Assembly: GCA_963840925.1 (NCBI GenBank)
Contig: CAWJAY010000047.1
Coordinates: forward strand, 57,796-121,795
DNA length: 64,000 bases
Reading direction: 5' to 3'
Source: DATAOG01 sp963840925
Lineage (GTDB): Bacteria; Pseudomonadota; Alphaproteobacteria; Geminicoccales; Geminicoccaceae
The notes beneath the pieces are model-generated. The model did not search any database, was not told the DNA's origin, and saw nothing but the letters and a program-made list of their open reading frames with translations. This document shows, piece by piece, positions 45,205 to 56,814 of this stretch. Made by a program: the position numbers and the translations under genes. The first letter of the stretch is position 1. Each line of letters starts with the position of its first letter.

Positions 45205-46036
45205 CCTCTGACGAGGCCCCGGACCGCCCAGGCCCGGGCCGTGAGTGGAATGGACCCGTCCGGGCCGGAGGGCAGCCGGAGACGCAGCAGGTCGCGGAGG
45301 GCCCGACGGTGCTCCTCGGTCAGCGACATGGCGTACCCGGGTGCCGGACCTTGGCCGCCCAGGAACGGCCTCCAGTAGTCGTCGAAATCGGCGAACACGG
45401 TCGCCACCTCGATCGCTTGCACCATCACCTCATCCAGGCCGGCATCCGACCACAGCTCGGCCAGCGGTTCTGGCCGGCACAGCGGGAAGCGGCGACCCTC
45501 GTCGAGTTCGGCTGCAGCGTCGTCGAGGGCGGCAGCGGCGTCCCAGAAATACCGCATCATCGACATGCCGTCGGCGTAGTCCCAGACATAGGCCGCGGCG
45601 ATTCCGCCCGGTGTGGTGACTGCCGCTGCGACCTCGTCCGCGGCGCGGCGCGGGTCGGGTACGAAGTTCAGCATCAGCCCGCTGACCACGGCGTCGAAGC
45701 GGTGGTCGGGCAGCGGAAGCGATCGCGCGTCACCGGCGTGGAAGATTGCCCGCGGGTCAGTGACCCGAGCACGAGCATCGGCGAGGAATCCCTCGGAAGG
45801 GTCCACGCCGACGACCTGCGCCGGCTCGGCCATTGCAAGCACGGTCGCCGTCAGCGCCCGGTGCCACAGCCCACGTCGAGCCAATGCCGGCCCGTGGGCA
45901 CGTCCAGCCAGTGCAGGAACGCTTCCGCGACGTGGCGACTCCATCGCCCCACGTACGCCTCGTACGCGTCGCCGGCAGCCCAGGTCTCCTGCACCACGTG
46001 GGTGACCCTACGGGGGGCGGTGTGGTGGCCGCTCAT
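45201..46036 (-). pseudogene. SAM-dependent class I methyltransferase, one frameshift
   Basis: The N-terminal piece (ATG 46036) has YVGRWSRHVAEAFLHWLDVP and motif I HWLDVGCGTG. After a shift near 45865 the rest continues in one frame: VVGVDPSEGFLADARARVTDP, HAGDARSLPLPDHRFDAVVSGLMLNFVPD and a C-terminal substrate region with DDYWRPFLGG. This is the Methyltransf_11/25 class; the acceptor is unknown. The end overlaps yidC by 4 bp. Confidence 0.78.
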
Positions 46037-46052
46037 CTCACTCCCGGAGGAG

Positions 46053-46241
46053 ATGATCGCCGTGTCGCGACGGCTCAACCCCGAGTGCCAGCACCATGAG
46101 ACACATCGCACCGGACTGTTCAGCCGCGACGTCTGGCTCCACCTGCTCGCCGAGGCGGGATTCGAGCCCGAACCTGTCGCCGAGCAGACCACCGGGGACC
46201 GGACGCCGCGCGAGCTGTTCGTCGGCCACCGCCGCGACTGA
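46053..46241 (+). pseudogene. C-terminal fragment of a second methyltransferase
   Basis: A short frame reads QHHETHRTGLFSRDVWLHLL, then EAGFEPEP and TPRELFVGHR. These are the last 60 residues of actinobacterial SAM methyltransferases that end in a RELF-VGHR motif. No N-terminal part precedes it; the methyltransferase gene on the opposite strand begins 16 bp away. It is a relic, perhaps left by deletion. Confidence 0.5.
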
Positions 46242-46553
46242 CTACGACTGCTCGGGCGGTGTCGCCGGCTTCGTGCGGCGGGCGGTCTCGTGCTCCCAGG
46301 CGGTGAGCTGCCGTTCGAGCGCCTTCATGATCTCGAACACCTGACTCGGCGGCACCCGGACCCGGGCCACGATCCGGGCCTGCGCGGTTGTCACCGGGCG
46401 GCCGTCGTCGCCCTCGACGGTCGTGGGCGGCCGGGCCAGCGCCGCGAAGTCGAACGTGAACACGTCACCGGTGTGCCACACGCTCACGAAATCGGCGTAC
46501 ACGCCTGGGACCTGCTCGTCGGGCATCGAGACGCGCATCTGCGGCTGGCTCAT
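46242..46553 (-). CDS. DUF3467 domain protein
   Basis: The 103-residue protein from ATG 46553 matches DUF3467: VSMPDEQVPGVYADFVSVWHT, FTFDFAAL, then ARIVARVRVPPSQVFEIMKAL. The function is unknown. Its stop abuts the methyltransferase fragment stop on the other strand. Confidence 0.82.
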   Translation of the reverse strand: MSQPQMRVSMPDEQVPGVYADFVSVWHTGDVFTFDFAALARPPTTVEGDDGRPVTTAQARIVARVRVPPSQVFEIMKALERQLTAWEHETARRTKPATPPEQS

Positions 46554-46651
46554 CACCCAAGGATGCAGCACCTCGGATGACGAGAGGCCGCGACCACGGA
46601 AACCACCACCGACGGCGGCACCGGCCTCGGGCCGTGGGCACAATGGCAGGC

Positions 46652-46792
46652 ATGGCCGACACGGGGGTCCTGGCTGAATCGGGCATATCGGCCAGGGAAG
46701 CGGAAGTCCTCGCGGCACTGGACGAGCACCCGACCAACGCCGAGATCGGCGCCGAGCTGCTCATCTCGATGACCACGAGCCGGCCCGCGTGA
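46652..46792 (+). pseudogene. truncated LuxR-family HTH fragment
   Basis: Forty-six residues run through SGISAREAEVLAALDEHPTN and AEIGAELLIS, the first two helices of a LuxR/NarL DNA-binding domain. The recognition helix should come next (VRTVESHVS type), but the frame runs into MTTSRPA and stops where the oligopeptidase GTG begins. It is a deletion remnant fused against the next gene. Confidence 0.6.
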
Positions 46793-48912
46793 CATATCCG
46801 AACGCCCCTCGAGGTGACGACGCCGACGTCCTGCACGGGAGGACCGTCGCCGACCCTTACCGGCGTCTCGAGGATCCGGCCGATCCGGCGACCGTCGAAT
46901 GGTCGCGGATGCAGGCAGACCTGTTCGCGGCACACCGCGCGCGTTGGAGCACTGTGGAGGACTACCGCGCGAGGCTCGCCGACCTGCTCAGGGCCGGCTC
47001 GGTCGGGTCTCCGGCGTGGCGGCGTGGGCGGGCATTCTACTCGCGCCGCGAACGGCGACCAGGAGCACGCCATCTTGCTGACCGTGGACTCCGACGGAAC
47101 GGAGCGCGTCCTGGTCGACCCGATCGTCGATCGACCCGCAGCGGTACGACGACGCTCGACGCCTGGCAGCCGTCACAAGGAGGGCGACCTGCTGGCCTAC
47201 CAGCTGTCCGACGGCGGCACGGAGGAGTCGGTCCTGCGCGTGCTCGACGTGGCGACCGGCCAGGACGTCGACGGCCCGATCGACCGGGCGCGCTACTCCC
47301 CGATCGCGTGGCTGCCCGGACGGCAAGGCGTACTACTACGTCCGGCGGCTGCCCCCGAACGACGTGCCGGCCGGCGAGGAGCAGTTCCACCGCCGGGTCT
47401 GGCTGCACCGGGTCGGCACCGACCCGGCCGAGGACGTCGAGATCTTCGGCGCCGGCCTGGACAAGACCAACTACTACGGCGTGTCGGTCAGCCGCGACGG
47501 GCGCTGGCTGATGCGTCACGCGCCGCGCAGGGAACGGCGCCGCGCAACGACGTGTGGCTCGCCGAGCTGCACGACGTCCGACGCTCGAGGCGCCGCGAGC
47601 TCGAGCCGGTCCAGGAGGGCGTCGACGCGCGGACCGTACCCGCACGTCGGCCGCGACGGCCGGCTGTACGTGTTCACCGACCGGGACGCGCCGCGGGGAC
47701 GGCTGGCGGTCACCGACCCGACCGCGCCGGCGTCCGACGACTGGCGCGACCTGCTGGCCGAGGACCCGAGGCGGTCCTCGAGGACTACGCGATCCTCGAC
47801 GGTCCGAGCTCGACCGGCCGGTGCTGCTGCGCCGCCTGGACCCGGCACGCGGTCGGCGAGATCACCGTCCACGACCTCGCGCACCGGCGAGCGGCGTGGA
47901 CGAGTCGCCGCTGCCCGGCCTGGGCAGGTCGGCGGACTGTCCGAACGGCCCGAGGGCGGCCACGAGGCCTGGTTCGGCTACACCGACCACACGCACGCCG
48001 ACCAGCGTGCTAGCGCTACGACGCGCGCACCGGCGAGACGACGACGTGGGCCAGACCGCCCGGCGCCGTCGACGTGCCGGCCGTCGCGCTCGGAGCAGGT
48101 GACGCTACCGGTCGAAGGACGGCACCGAGGTCCGCATGGTCATCGTGTCGCCGGCCGGCGACGACGAGCCGACCAGCGCATCCGTCGCATCCGCGGCCGA
48201 CGGTCCTCTACGGCTACGGCGGCTTCGGGGTCGCCGCTCACGCCCGCGCTACTCGGCGAGCATCCTGGCCTGGGTCGAGGCCGGCGGCGTGTACGCGGTC
48301 GCCGGCCTGCGGGGCGGCGGCGAGGAGGGCGAGGACTGGCACCGGGCCGGCATGCGCGAGCCACAAGCAGAACGTGTTCGACGACTTCCACGCCGCGGCC
48401 GAGTAGCTCGTCGACGAGCGGCTGGACGACGCCCGAGCAGCTGGCGATCAGCGGCGGCTCCAACGGCGGGCTGCTCGTCGGTGCCGCGCTCACCCAGCGG
48501 CCCGAGCTCTTCCGCGCCGTGGTCTGCTCGGCGCCGCTGCTGGACATGGTCCGCTACGAGAAGTTCGGGCTCGGCGCGACCTGGAACGACGAGTACGGCA
48601 CGGCCGACGATCCCGACGAGCTCGGCTGGCTGCTGGCGTACTCGCCGTACCACCACGTCCGCGACGGCGTGGCGTACCCGGCGGTGCTGTTCACCGTCTT
48701 CGACGGCGACACCCGGGTCGACCCGATGCACGCCCGCAAGATGTGCGCGGCACTCCAGGCGCGCCACCAGCGCCCAGCCCGAGCGAGCCGATCCTGATCC
48801 GGGCGGAGGGCGAGGTCGGGCACGGCGCACGGGCCGTCTCCCGCACGGTCGACCTGGGAGCCGACGAGCTGCGTTCCTCTCCACCCACCTCGCGGATAGC
48901 GTGAACCGGTGA
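46789..48912 (+). pseudogene. prolyl oligopeptidase (S9A), many frameshifts
   Basis: The family order is complete across frames. The N-terminal DPYRRLEDPADPATVEW is followed by propeller strands (LLAYQLSDGGTEESVLRVLDVATG, YYVRRLPPNDVPAGEEQFHRRVW). The catalytic domain has EQLAISGGSNGGLLVGAAL with the Ser, YPAVLFTVFDGDTRVDPMHARK with the Asp, and EVGHGARAVSRT with the His. I count at least eight shifts, mostly single-base, so the gene is unreadable as given; every segment is conserved, which favours local sequence error. The GTG start at 46789 overlaps the LuxR fragment. The end overlaps mscS by 4 bp. Confidence 0.85.
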
Positions 48913-49823
48913 TCGACACGCCGGAACGCTTCAGCAACGAGTGGTGGGGCGACGTGCTTCTCGGCAACCCGCTGAGGCTTGCCGCTCTGCTGGTACTGGC
49001 CGTCGTGGTCCGGTACCTCGTCCATCGCATGATCGACCGGCTGGTGATGAGGGCCGTCCAGGCCGAGCCTCCGGAGCGCCTGCTCGGCTCCCGCCGGGCG
49101 GCGAAGGTGGTCTTCGGGGGCACCGGCATCTACTCCGAACGGCGGGCGCTGCGCGCCACGACACTGGGTTCGCTGCTCAAGAGCATCGTCACGGCCGTCA
49201 TCAGCGTGATCGTGGTCGTGATGGCCTTGGACATCCTCGGCTATCCGATCGGACCGCTACTCGCCTCCGCCGGTATCGCCGGCATCGCCCTCGGTTTCGG
49301 GGCGCAGAACCTGGTCAAGGACTTCCTGTCGGGCATCTTCATGCTCCTCGAGGACCAGTACGGCGTCGGCGACGTCATCGACATGGGCGAGGCGACCGGC
49401 ACGGTCGAAGCGGTCGGCCTGCGCGTCACGCGCCTGCGCGATGTCGACGGCACGGTCTGGTACGTCCGTAACGGCGAGGTCGTCCGGGTCGGCAACTCCA
49501 GCCACGGCTGGGCCAGGACCGTCCTCGACGTCAGGATCGCGTACGACGAGGACATCGCGCGGGTGGAGCGGCTGCTCGCGGACCTGGTCGCCGAGTTCGC
49601 CGCCGACCCGGAGTGGGAGCCGTACGTGCTCGAGGAGCCGGAGGTCGTGGGGGTGGAGAACCTGGCCGCCGACTCCGTCGTCCTGCGGGTGGTGGTGAAG
49701 ACCGAACCGCTGCAGCAGTGGAAGATCGCCCGCGAGCTCCGCGAGCGGATCAAGCGGGTCTTCGACGCCGAGGGCGTGCAGATACCCCAGGTGGTGCCGA
49801 GCCGACCACCCCAGGAGGGTTAG
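48909..49823 (+). CDS. mscS: MscS-family small-conductance mechanosensitive channel
   Basis: The 304-residue protein has three N-terminal membrane helices, the pore-lining TM3 with GIAGIALGFGAQNLVKDFLSG, then the beta domain (VGDVIDMGEATGTVEAVGLRVTRLRD) and a C-terminal alpha-beta part. It is intact, with no unusual features. Its GTG overlaps the oligopeptidase stop. Confidence 0.9.
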   Translation: MIDTPERFSNEWWGDVLLGNPLRLAALLVLAVVVRYLVHRMIDRLVMRAVQAEPPERLLGSRRAAKVVFGGTGIYSERRALRATTLGSLLKSIVTAVISVIVVVMALDILGYPIGPLLASAGIAGIALGFGAQNLVKDFLSGIFMLLEDQYGVGDVIDMGEATGTVEAVGLRVTRLRDVDGTVWYVRNGEVVRVGNSSHGWARTVLDVRIAYDEDIARVERLLADLVAEFAADPEWEPYVLEEPEVVGVENLAADSVVLRVVVKTEPLQQWKIARELRERIKRVFDAEGVQIPQVVPSRPPQEG

Positions 49824-50245
49824 GCGAGGGCCGCGTCCAGGGTGATCGTGGTGCCCTTGGTGGCCTGGCTTACCGGGCAGCCCACCTTCGCCTCCTCGGC
49901 TGCTGCCACGAAGTCGTCGGCGCTCATGCCGGGAACGTCCCCGCGAACCGTCAGGTGGATGCCGGTGATGCCTTCGCCGGGCTGGAACGTGACCTCGGCC
50001 TTCGTCTCCAACGACGTGGGCGGCGTGCCCGCCTTGGCCAACCCGTTCGACAGCGCCATCGAGAAACACGACGAGTGCGCCGCCGCGATGAGCTCCTCCG
50101 GGGAAGTGCGGCCGTCGGGCTGCTCGGTGCGCGCGGCCCAGGTGACGTCGTACGTCCCGAGCCCGGACGAGTCGAGCGAGACCTGACCGGCACCCTCGAA
50201 CAAGGAGCCTTCCCAATGCGTGGTGGCGATACGGGTCGCGGCCAT
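49820..50245 (-). CDS. OsmC-family peroxiredoxin
   Basis: The 141-residue protein from ATG 50245 reduces organic hydroperoxides. The peroxidatic cysteine lies in AAAHSSCFSMALSNGL and the resolving cysteine in AKVGCPVSQAT. The catalytic Arg and Glu context (TSPEELIAAAH) is present. It is OsmC-type rather than Ohr-type by its WEGSLFEGAGQV start. Confidence 0.9.
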   Translation of the reverse strand: MAATRIATTHWEGSLFEGAGQVSLDSSGLGTYDVTWAARTEQPDGRTSPEELIAAAHSSCFSMALSNGLAKAGTPPTSLETKAEVTFQPGEGITGIHLTVRGDVPGMSADDFVAAAEEAKVGCPVSQATKGTTITLDAALA

Positions 50246-50356
50246 GCGTGTGCCTCCGTTGTGATGGTCGATGTCACGGGGTCGATGCCCATCCTGCCCC
50301 GCCTGCTCGCCGACCGCGAGGTCCGGATGGGCCGCGTCTGTTGCGACAATGAGCCT

Positions 50357-50746
50357 GTGAGCGAACAGGTCGACACCTTCTACGACGCCGTCGGCGGGCA
50401 CGAGACGTTCCGGCGCCTCGTGCACCGGTTCGACCAAGGCGTCGCGGAGGATCCGGTCCTGCGCCCGATCTACCCCGAACCCGACCTGGCCGGCGCGGAG
50501 GAACGGCTGCGGATGTTCCTCGAGCAGTACTGGGGCGGCCCGGGCACGTACTCCGAGCAGCGCGGACACCCGCGGTTGCGCATGCGCCATGCCAGGTTCA
50601 AGGTCAATCCCGCAGCCCGCGACCGGTGGCTGCTACACATGAAGGCTGCCGTCGACGAGCTCGACCTCGCGCCGGCCGAGCACGCAATGCTCTGGGACTA
50701 CCTCGAACGTGCGGCACATTCGCTGGTCAACACGTTCGAGGACTGA
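50357..50746 (+). CDS. glbO: group II truncated haemoglobin (GlbO)
   Basis: The 129-residue globin binds oxygen-type ligands at haem. YDAVGGHETFRRLVHRFDQGV, the acidic PIYPEPDLAGAEERLRMFLEQYWGGP block, proximal His in MRHARFKV, and Trp G8 in RDRWLLHM are diagnostic of GlbO. GTG at 50357 is the likely start. It is divergent from osmC, which suits a shared oxidative or oxygen-related role; the shared region is 111 bp. Confidence 0.92.
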   Translation: MSEQVDTFYDAVGGHETFRRLVHRFDQGVAEDPVLRPIYPEPDLAGAEERLRMFLEQYWGGPGTYSEQRGHPRLRMRHARFKVNPAARDRWLLHMKAAVDELDLAPAEHAMLWDYLERAAHSLVNTFED

Positions 50747-50943
50747 CACCTCGCCACTGGGCAGGCCCTGGCACAGCTTCGTTACGAAATCGGCCCCACT
50801 GTCCCCTTCCTGATCGGGTGATGCGACGCTGAAACCGGGCGACCACGCGGTCGGTGGTTCGGTCACGGCCGCGTTCGGTGCCCGGCCCAGGCAAGATCAG
50901 CGTCGTCCGGGCGTCCTGCTGACCTCGACTCTCGCCGCCCTGG
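50747..50943. other. intergenic with possible permease debris
   Basis: Apart from the hydrophobic stretch described with the ABC ATPase fragment, I see no gene or RNA here. Confidence 0.35.
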
Positions 50944-51195
50944 TTGCTGCCACGTTGCTGGTCTCCGCGGCGGTCCTCGCCCCCCGTATCGCCGAAAACG
51001 GGTTCCGGCAAGCCTCCAGACCCCGCACCTCGGGCCAGACGCTTCGACGCGGAGTCGTGGGCCGAGGCCGACACGGCCGTACGTGTCCACGGCTCGCAGA
51101 GCGCGGCCCTCGTCGCCACCCACGACCCGGGGCTGGTGTCCTTCGCCGACCGCGTGCTGCACCTGCGTGACGGCCGACTCGAGGACACTCCGTAG
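50944..51195 (+). pseudogene. C-terminal fragment of an ABC transporter ATPase
   Basis: The end of this frame reads SAALVATHDPGLVSFADRVLHLRDGRLEDTP. This is the H-loop and tail of a MacB/LolD-type ATPase. No Walker A, signature or Walker B precedes it. The upstream 100 bp encode a hydrophobic stretch in another frame (LAALVAATLLVSAAVLAPRIA), perhaps from a permease. Both are debris between globin and the glucosidase. Confidence 0.5.
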
Positions 51196-51205
51196 GCTGC
51201 CGCGC

Positions 51206-52822
51206 GTGACTGATCCCCGAACGCGACTGGTGGCGCGACGCCGTCATCTACCAGGTGTACATCCGATCCTTCGCCGACGGGACCGGCGACGGCGTCGGCG
51301 ACATCGCCGGCATCAGGTCACGGCTGCCGTATCTGCATGACCTCGGCGCCGACGCGCTGTGGATCACGCCGTGGTACCCGTCGCCGATGAACGACGGGGG
51401 CTACGACGTCGCCGACTTCCGCGACATTGCACCCGAGTTCGGCACGCTGGCCGGTGCGGACGTGCTCATTCGCGACGCCCACGCCTACGGGTTACGGGTC
51501 ATCCTGGACATCGTCCCGAACCACGCGTCGCACCGGCACCGGTGGTTCGCGGCGGCGCTCGCGGCCGGTCCGGGCGCGCGGGAGCGGGCCGCTATACTTC
51601 CGGAACGGGCGTGGCCCGGGCGGCGACCTGACCGCCGAACGACTGGCGCAGCGTGTTCGGGGGCCCGGCCTGGAGCCGGGTCACCGAACGTGACGGGTCG
51701 CCGGCGAGTGGTTCCTGCACTGTTCGACGACCACGCAGTCCGACCTGGACTGGTCGAACCCGGAGGTACGCGAGGAGTTCACCGACGTCCTGCGGTTCTG
51801 GTTCGACCGAGGTGTCGACGGTTTCCGGATCGACGTGGCGCACGGGCTCCACAAGGCCGACGGCTTGCCCGACCACGAGAACGCGATGGACGACGAACTC
51901 ACCGGCGATTCGATGAATCCGTACCGTGGAATCAGCCCGAGGTGCACACGGGTGTGGCGCGGTGGCGGAGGTCGCCGAGGGCTACACCGCATCGACCGGC
52001 CGCGTTCGTGGCGATCGGTGAGGTCGGCGTGCTGGACGCCGAGCGGCTCGCGATGTATCGCGCCCGGGCGAACTGCACCAGAGCTTCTACTTCGAGTACC
52101 TGCGGGCACAGTGGGACGACGGACGCTGTGGACGATGGTCGGATCGCGGCTTACGGTAGTCCGGGCTCCGGCTCGTCGGTCGCCTGGGTGCTGAACAACC
52201 ACGACATGCCCCGGTCGGTGACGCGCTACGGCGACGGCGCTCCCGGCGTCGACGCCGGCGATGTCGATCTCGGCACCGTGCGGGCGCGGGCCGGCCGCGG
52301 CTTGCTGATGCTCGCGCTGCCGGCGGAGCCTACGTCTACCAGGGCGAGGAACTCGGCCTGCCTGAGGTGCTGACCTGCCGGAGGCCGCTCTGGCGACCCG
52401 ATCTGCAAACGTTCCGACCACACCCGGCGTGGCCGGGACGGTGCCGGGTCCCCCTGCCTTGGCTCGTGCGCGGCCCGTCGTACGGCTTCGGCGTGGACGG
52501 GTCCTGGCTGCCGCCGCCGCCCGGTTGGGGGGGTTACTCGGTTCAGGCGCAGCGCGACGACCCCGGCTCCATGCTGGAGCTCTACCGTCAGCTGCTGCGG
52601 GCGCGCCGGGAGCTCCCGGCCCTCGGTGACGGCACGCTTCGCTGGCTCTCCGACCGGGGGTCGGACGTGCTCGCTTTCGCCCGGGAGCCCGAGTTCGCGT
52701 GCGCCGTCAACCTGGGCTCGTCACCGGTCGAGCTGCCCGAGCACTCCCGGGTGCTGGTGACCAGTGTCCCGCTCGTCGACGGGCTGCTACCGTCCGACGC
52801 GGCCGCCTGGCTGGCCACCTGA
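51206..52822 (+). pseudogene. GH13 alpha-glucosidase (oligo-1,6-glucosidase type), many frameshifts
   Basis: All GH13 landmarks appear, in several frames. The N-terminal RDWWRDAVIYQVYIRSFADG, region I VILDIVPNHASH, region II GVDGFRIDVAHGL with the catalytic Asp, region III FVAIGEVGV with the Glu and region IV WVLNNHDMPRSVTRYG with the Asp are followed by a GRGLLMLALP...YQGEELGLPE end and a C-terminal beta domain to 52822. Shifts lie at least near 51590, 51720, 51925, 52080, 52320 and 52380. It would hydrolyse maltose/sucrose-type or trehalose-derived glucosides. Confidence 0.85.
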
Positions 52823-52831
52823 CGGCCGGGC

Positions 52832-53466
52832 TCACAGCGCGAAGAGCGCCAGCCCACGACGGGCCAGGATCGAGCCATGAGGGGCGTCGAGCCGCCACCA
52901 CGGTCCGACGCTGCGCAGCACGACCTCACCGTCGCCGAGGAAGCCGTACGACTCCGCGGCGTGTGCCAGCCGAAGCGGGATGCCCGCCGCCAACTCGCGT
53001 TCCCAGATCTCCGCGGCCAGGGCCTCGAGGGCGGCGCGGCCTTCGCGCAGCGCTCGCCCGGCGGTCACCTCCGGCCCACGGCGGCGGAACTCGGCGACGC
53101 CGTCCGCGACCATCGAGTCCACCGCCGTGCCCGGCAGCCGGGCCAGCTCCGTCCACCCGGACCGGGCGGCAGGCTGCTGGTCCACCGCAACGCGGGAAGG
53201 GCCGGGGGAAGCTCCACCTCGCCGTCCTCACCGACGGCACGCGCAGCGAGCGTCCCCGCCTCCACCACGACGTCGGCGGACAGCGACTCGGCCAACGCGA
53301 CCGCGCGCAACGCCAGGGCGTCGAAGGGCGTCTCGGCGAAGCAACCCGCCACGGCGCCATCGGCGATGATCCGGATGACCGCATCCGCCTCGAACCGGGC
53401 GATCCGCCGGGCGAAGGTCGCCAGATCGGCGGCTGCAGCAGGGTGCTGCGGCACCAGGAGCGTCAC
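52832..53466 (-). pseudogene. conserved actinobacterial hypothetical protein, one frameshift
   Basis: The two halves join near 53185: VVEAGTLAARAVGEDGEVELPPAL, then SGWTELARLPGTAVDSMVAD. The second runs through AEIWERELAAGIPLRLAHAAESYGFLG to 52832. Its start overlaps the thioesterase stop by 4 bp. I recognise no domain; the pattern is a mostly helical soluble protein of about 210 residues. Confidence 0.55.
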
Positions 53467-53861
53467 GGTTCGAGGAACATCGTCAGGGCGGAACGCTCCG
53501 CCTCGCTGAGCGGGCGGGGCTTCTGTGCGATCACGTCGTACGCCACCAGAGCACCGGTCGCACGTGCGAACACGACGGTGCCGTCGCGCACGTCGTAGGC
53601 GACGTCATACGACGAGGTGCCGATCCGGGTCACCCAGACCTCGACGCGGATCGGCTCGGTCCGAAACGGCACGGGCAGGACGTAGTCGATGGACTGGTGG
53701 GCGACGACGGCGCCCTCGTGCGGCTCCATCGCCCCGGCCAGATGCCGGTGCGCGAAGTCGATCCGAGCCTCCTGCAGGTACTCGGCGAAGGTCACGTTGT
53801 TGACATGGCCGTAGGAGTCGAGGTCGTCGAACCGCACGGCGCACTCGAAGACGTGGCGCAT
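53463..53861 (-). CDS. 4HBT-family acyl-CoA thioesterase (first of pair)
   Basis: The 132-residue hotdog-fold protein reads RFDDLDSYGHVNNVTFAEYLQEARIDF at the N-terminus, with the catalytic Asp and the HVNN motif, then a central EVWVTRIGTSSYDVAYDV. It hydrolyses acyl-CoA; chain length is not predictable. The start at 53861 overlaps the second thioesterase stop by 1 bp. Confidence 0.88.
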   Translation of the reverse strand: MRHVFECAVRFDDLDSYGHVNNVTFAEYLQEARIDFAHRHLAGAMEPHEGAVVAHQSIDYVLPVPFRTEPIRVEVWVTRIGTSSYDVAYDVRDGTVVFARATGALVAYDVIAQKPRPLSEAERSALTMFLEP

Positions 53862-54310
53862 CAGGCGGCCCTTCGCGGCGCTGGGCCGTCTGGTTCGTAG
53901 AACGCCTCGAGCACGGCGCGCTCCTCCGGAGCGACCCGTCGCGGCCGTCCGCCGGCCAGGTCGTACGGCACCAGGACCGACGAGGCGACCGCGTACACGG
54001 TGCGCTCCCCCGACGGCGACTCGTCCAGCACTTCGTACCCCAGCGTGAACGAGGCGGCCCGGACGTCGGCGACCCACGTCTCGACCCGCACCGGAGCCGG
54101 CCGGAAGTGCAGCGGGGCCCGGTAGCCGATCTCGTGCCGGGAGACCACGACGCCGCCGGCCAGCTTCTCGGCTCCGTGCCGGGCGGCGTGTACGAAGAGC
54201 ATGTCGACGCGTGCCTCCTGCAGGTACCGCAGGTAGACGACATTGTTGACGTGGCCGAGTGCGTCGAGGTCGGCCCAGCGAAGGGGGACCTGGGTGACAT
54301 GACGGGGCAC
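53861..54310 (-). CDS. 4HBT-family acyl-CoA thioesterase (second of pair)
   Basis: The product is about 149 residues from GTG at 54310, with RWADLDALGHVNNVVYLRYLQEARVDML carrying the catalytic Asp and HVNN. It resembles its neighbour along its whole length, so the pair is a tandem duplication. ettA lies upstream on the same strand. Confidence 0.87.
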   Translation of the reverse strand: MPRHVTQVPLRWADLDALGHVNNVVYLRYLQEARVDMLFVHAARHGAEKLAGGVVVSRHEIGYRAPLHFRPAPVRVETWVADVRAASFTLGYEVLDESPSGERTVYAVASSVLVPYDLAGGRPRRVAPEERAVLEAFYEPDGPAPRRAA

Positions 54311-54371
54311 CGGGCCATCCTGCCGCACGCACGGGACGGAGCCGCCGCCGGTGACGGTCCGTGCCGTGGCC

Positions 54372-56054
<1,683 letters not shown>

Positions 56055-56119
56055 AGCGCGGCCCAGCCTACGGTGCCGTCGACCCCCGCCCCGAAATCCG
56101 GCGGTCCCTCGTCCGGCGA

Positions 56120-56668
56120 TCAGGCGGCCTGTTCACGCGTCCCGCCTCCCGCGCCGAACCCGCTCGGCCGAGGGTGGTCGGGCTCGGGCCCCGAAGAGTC
56201 GTCGGGCTCGGGGATCTCGCCGGCAGCACGGGACTGCTCCTCGACGAGGAGCTCCATCCGCATCGCCGTCGCGAGCTCTGCCTCGTCGCCCTGCTCGACC
56301 CGCTCCCGCCTGACCCTGGTGAACTCGGTCGTGCCGCGGACCAGGTCGTGGCCGACGGTCATCGCGTCGACCTCGGCATCACGGCCGACGCGGCCGTCGT
56401 CGTTCTTCCAGTCACGGATCCGCAACCGGCCGAAGACGACGACCGGATCGCCCTTGTGCAGCGACTTCTCGCAGTGCTCGGCCAGGGTGCGCCAGCACGT
56501 GACGCTGTAGAAGGACGTGGGACCGTCGCCCCACCGGCCGGTGTTCCGGTCGATGCGGCGCGGTGTCTGGGCGAACCGGAAGGTGGTGATCGCCGTGCCA
56601 CGTTCGGACGTGATGGTTCGGACATCGCTGGCGATGTTGCCGACCAGGGTGACGATTGCCTCGCTCAT
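56120..56668 (-). CDS. ssb: single-stranded DNA-binding protein without acidic tip (SsbB-like)
   Basis: The 182-residue OB-fold protein starts MSEAIVTLVGNIASDVRTI and continues TSFYSVTCWRTLAEHCEKSLHKGDPVVVFGRLR. The C-terminus (SGFGAGGGTREQAA) lacks the acidic DDDIPF-type tip that binds partner proteins in housekeeping SSB. This suggests the SsbB paralogue known from actinobacteria, linked to competence or chromosome segregation. Confidence 0.85.
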   Translation of the reverse strand: MSEAIVTLVGNIASDVRTITSERGTAITTFRFAQTPRRIDRNTGRWGDGPTSFYSVTCWRTLAEHCEKSLHKGDPVVVFGRLRIRDWKNDDGRVGRDAEVDAMTVGHDLVRGTTEFTRVRRERVEQGDEAELATAMRMELLVEEQSRAAGEIPEPDDSSGPEPDHPRPSGFGAGGGTREQAA

Positions 56669-56814
56669 CGGGGCGCCTCCTGCGCTCTCAAGCTGGTGTG
56701 AGGACGGCGACGATCGTGCTCACGTCAGGTGTGCCGGGGCGACAGGCGGACGAGCGCTTGTGGACGGCCGGGACGTACCGGGTCCAGCTGTGGAAGGCCG
56801 ACCGGCGACCGCCG

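Noticed and set aside
44445..46241. 598-codon plus-strand frame
   Set aside because: Most of it is out of frame with yidC and antisense to the methyltransferase gene. Only the last 60 codons resemble a real protein end and are reported as a fragment.
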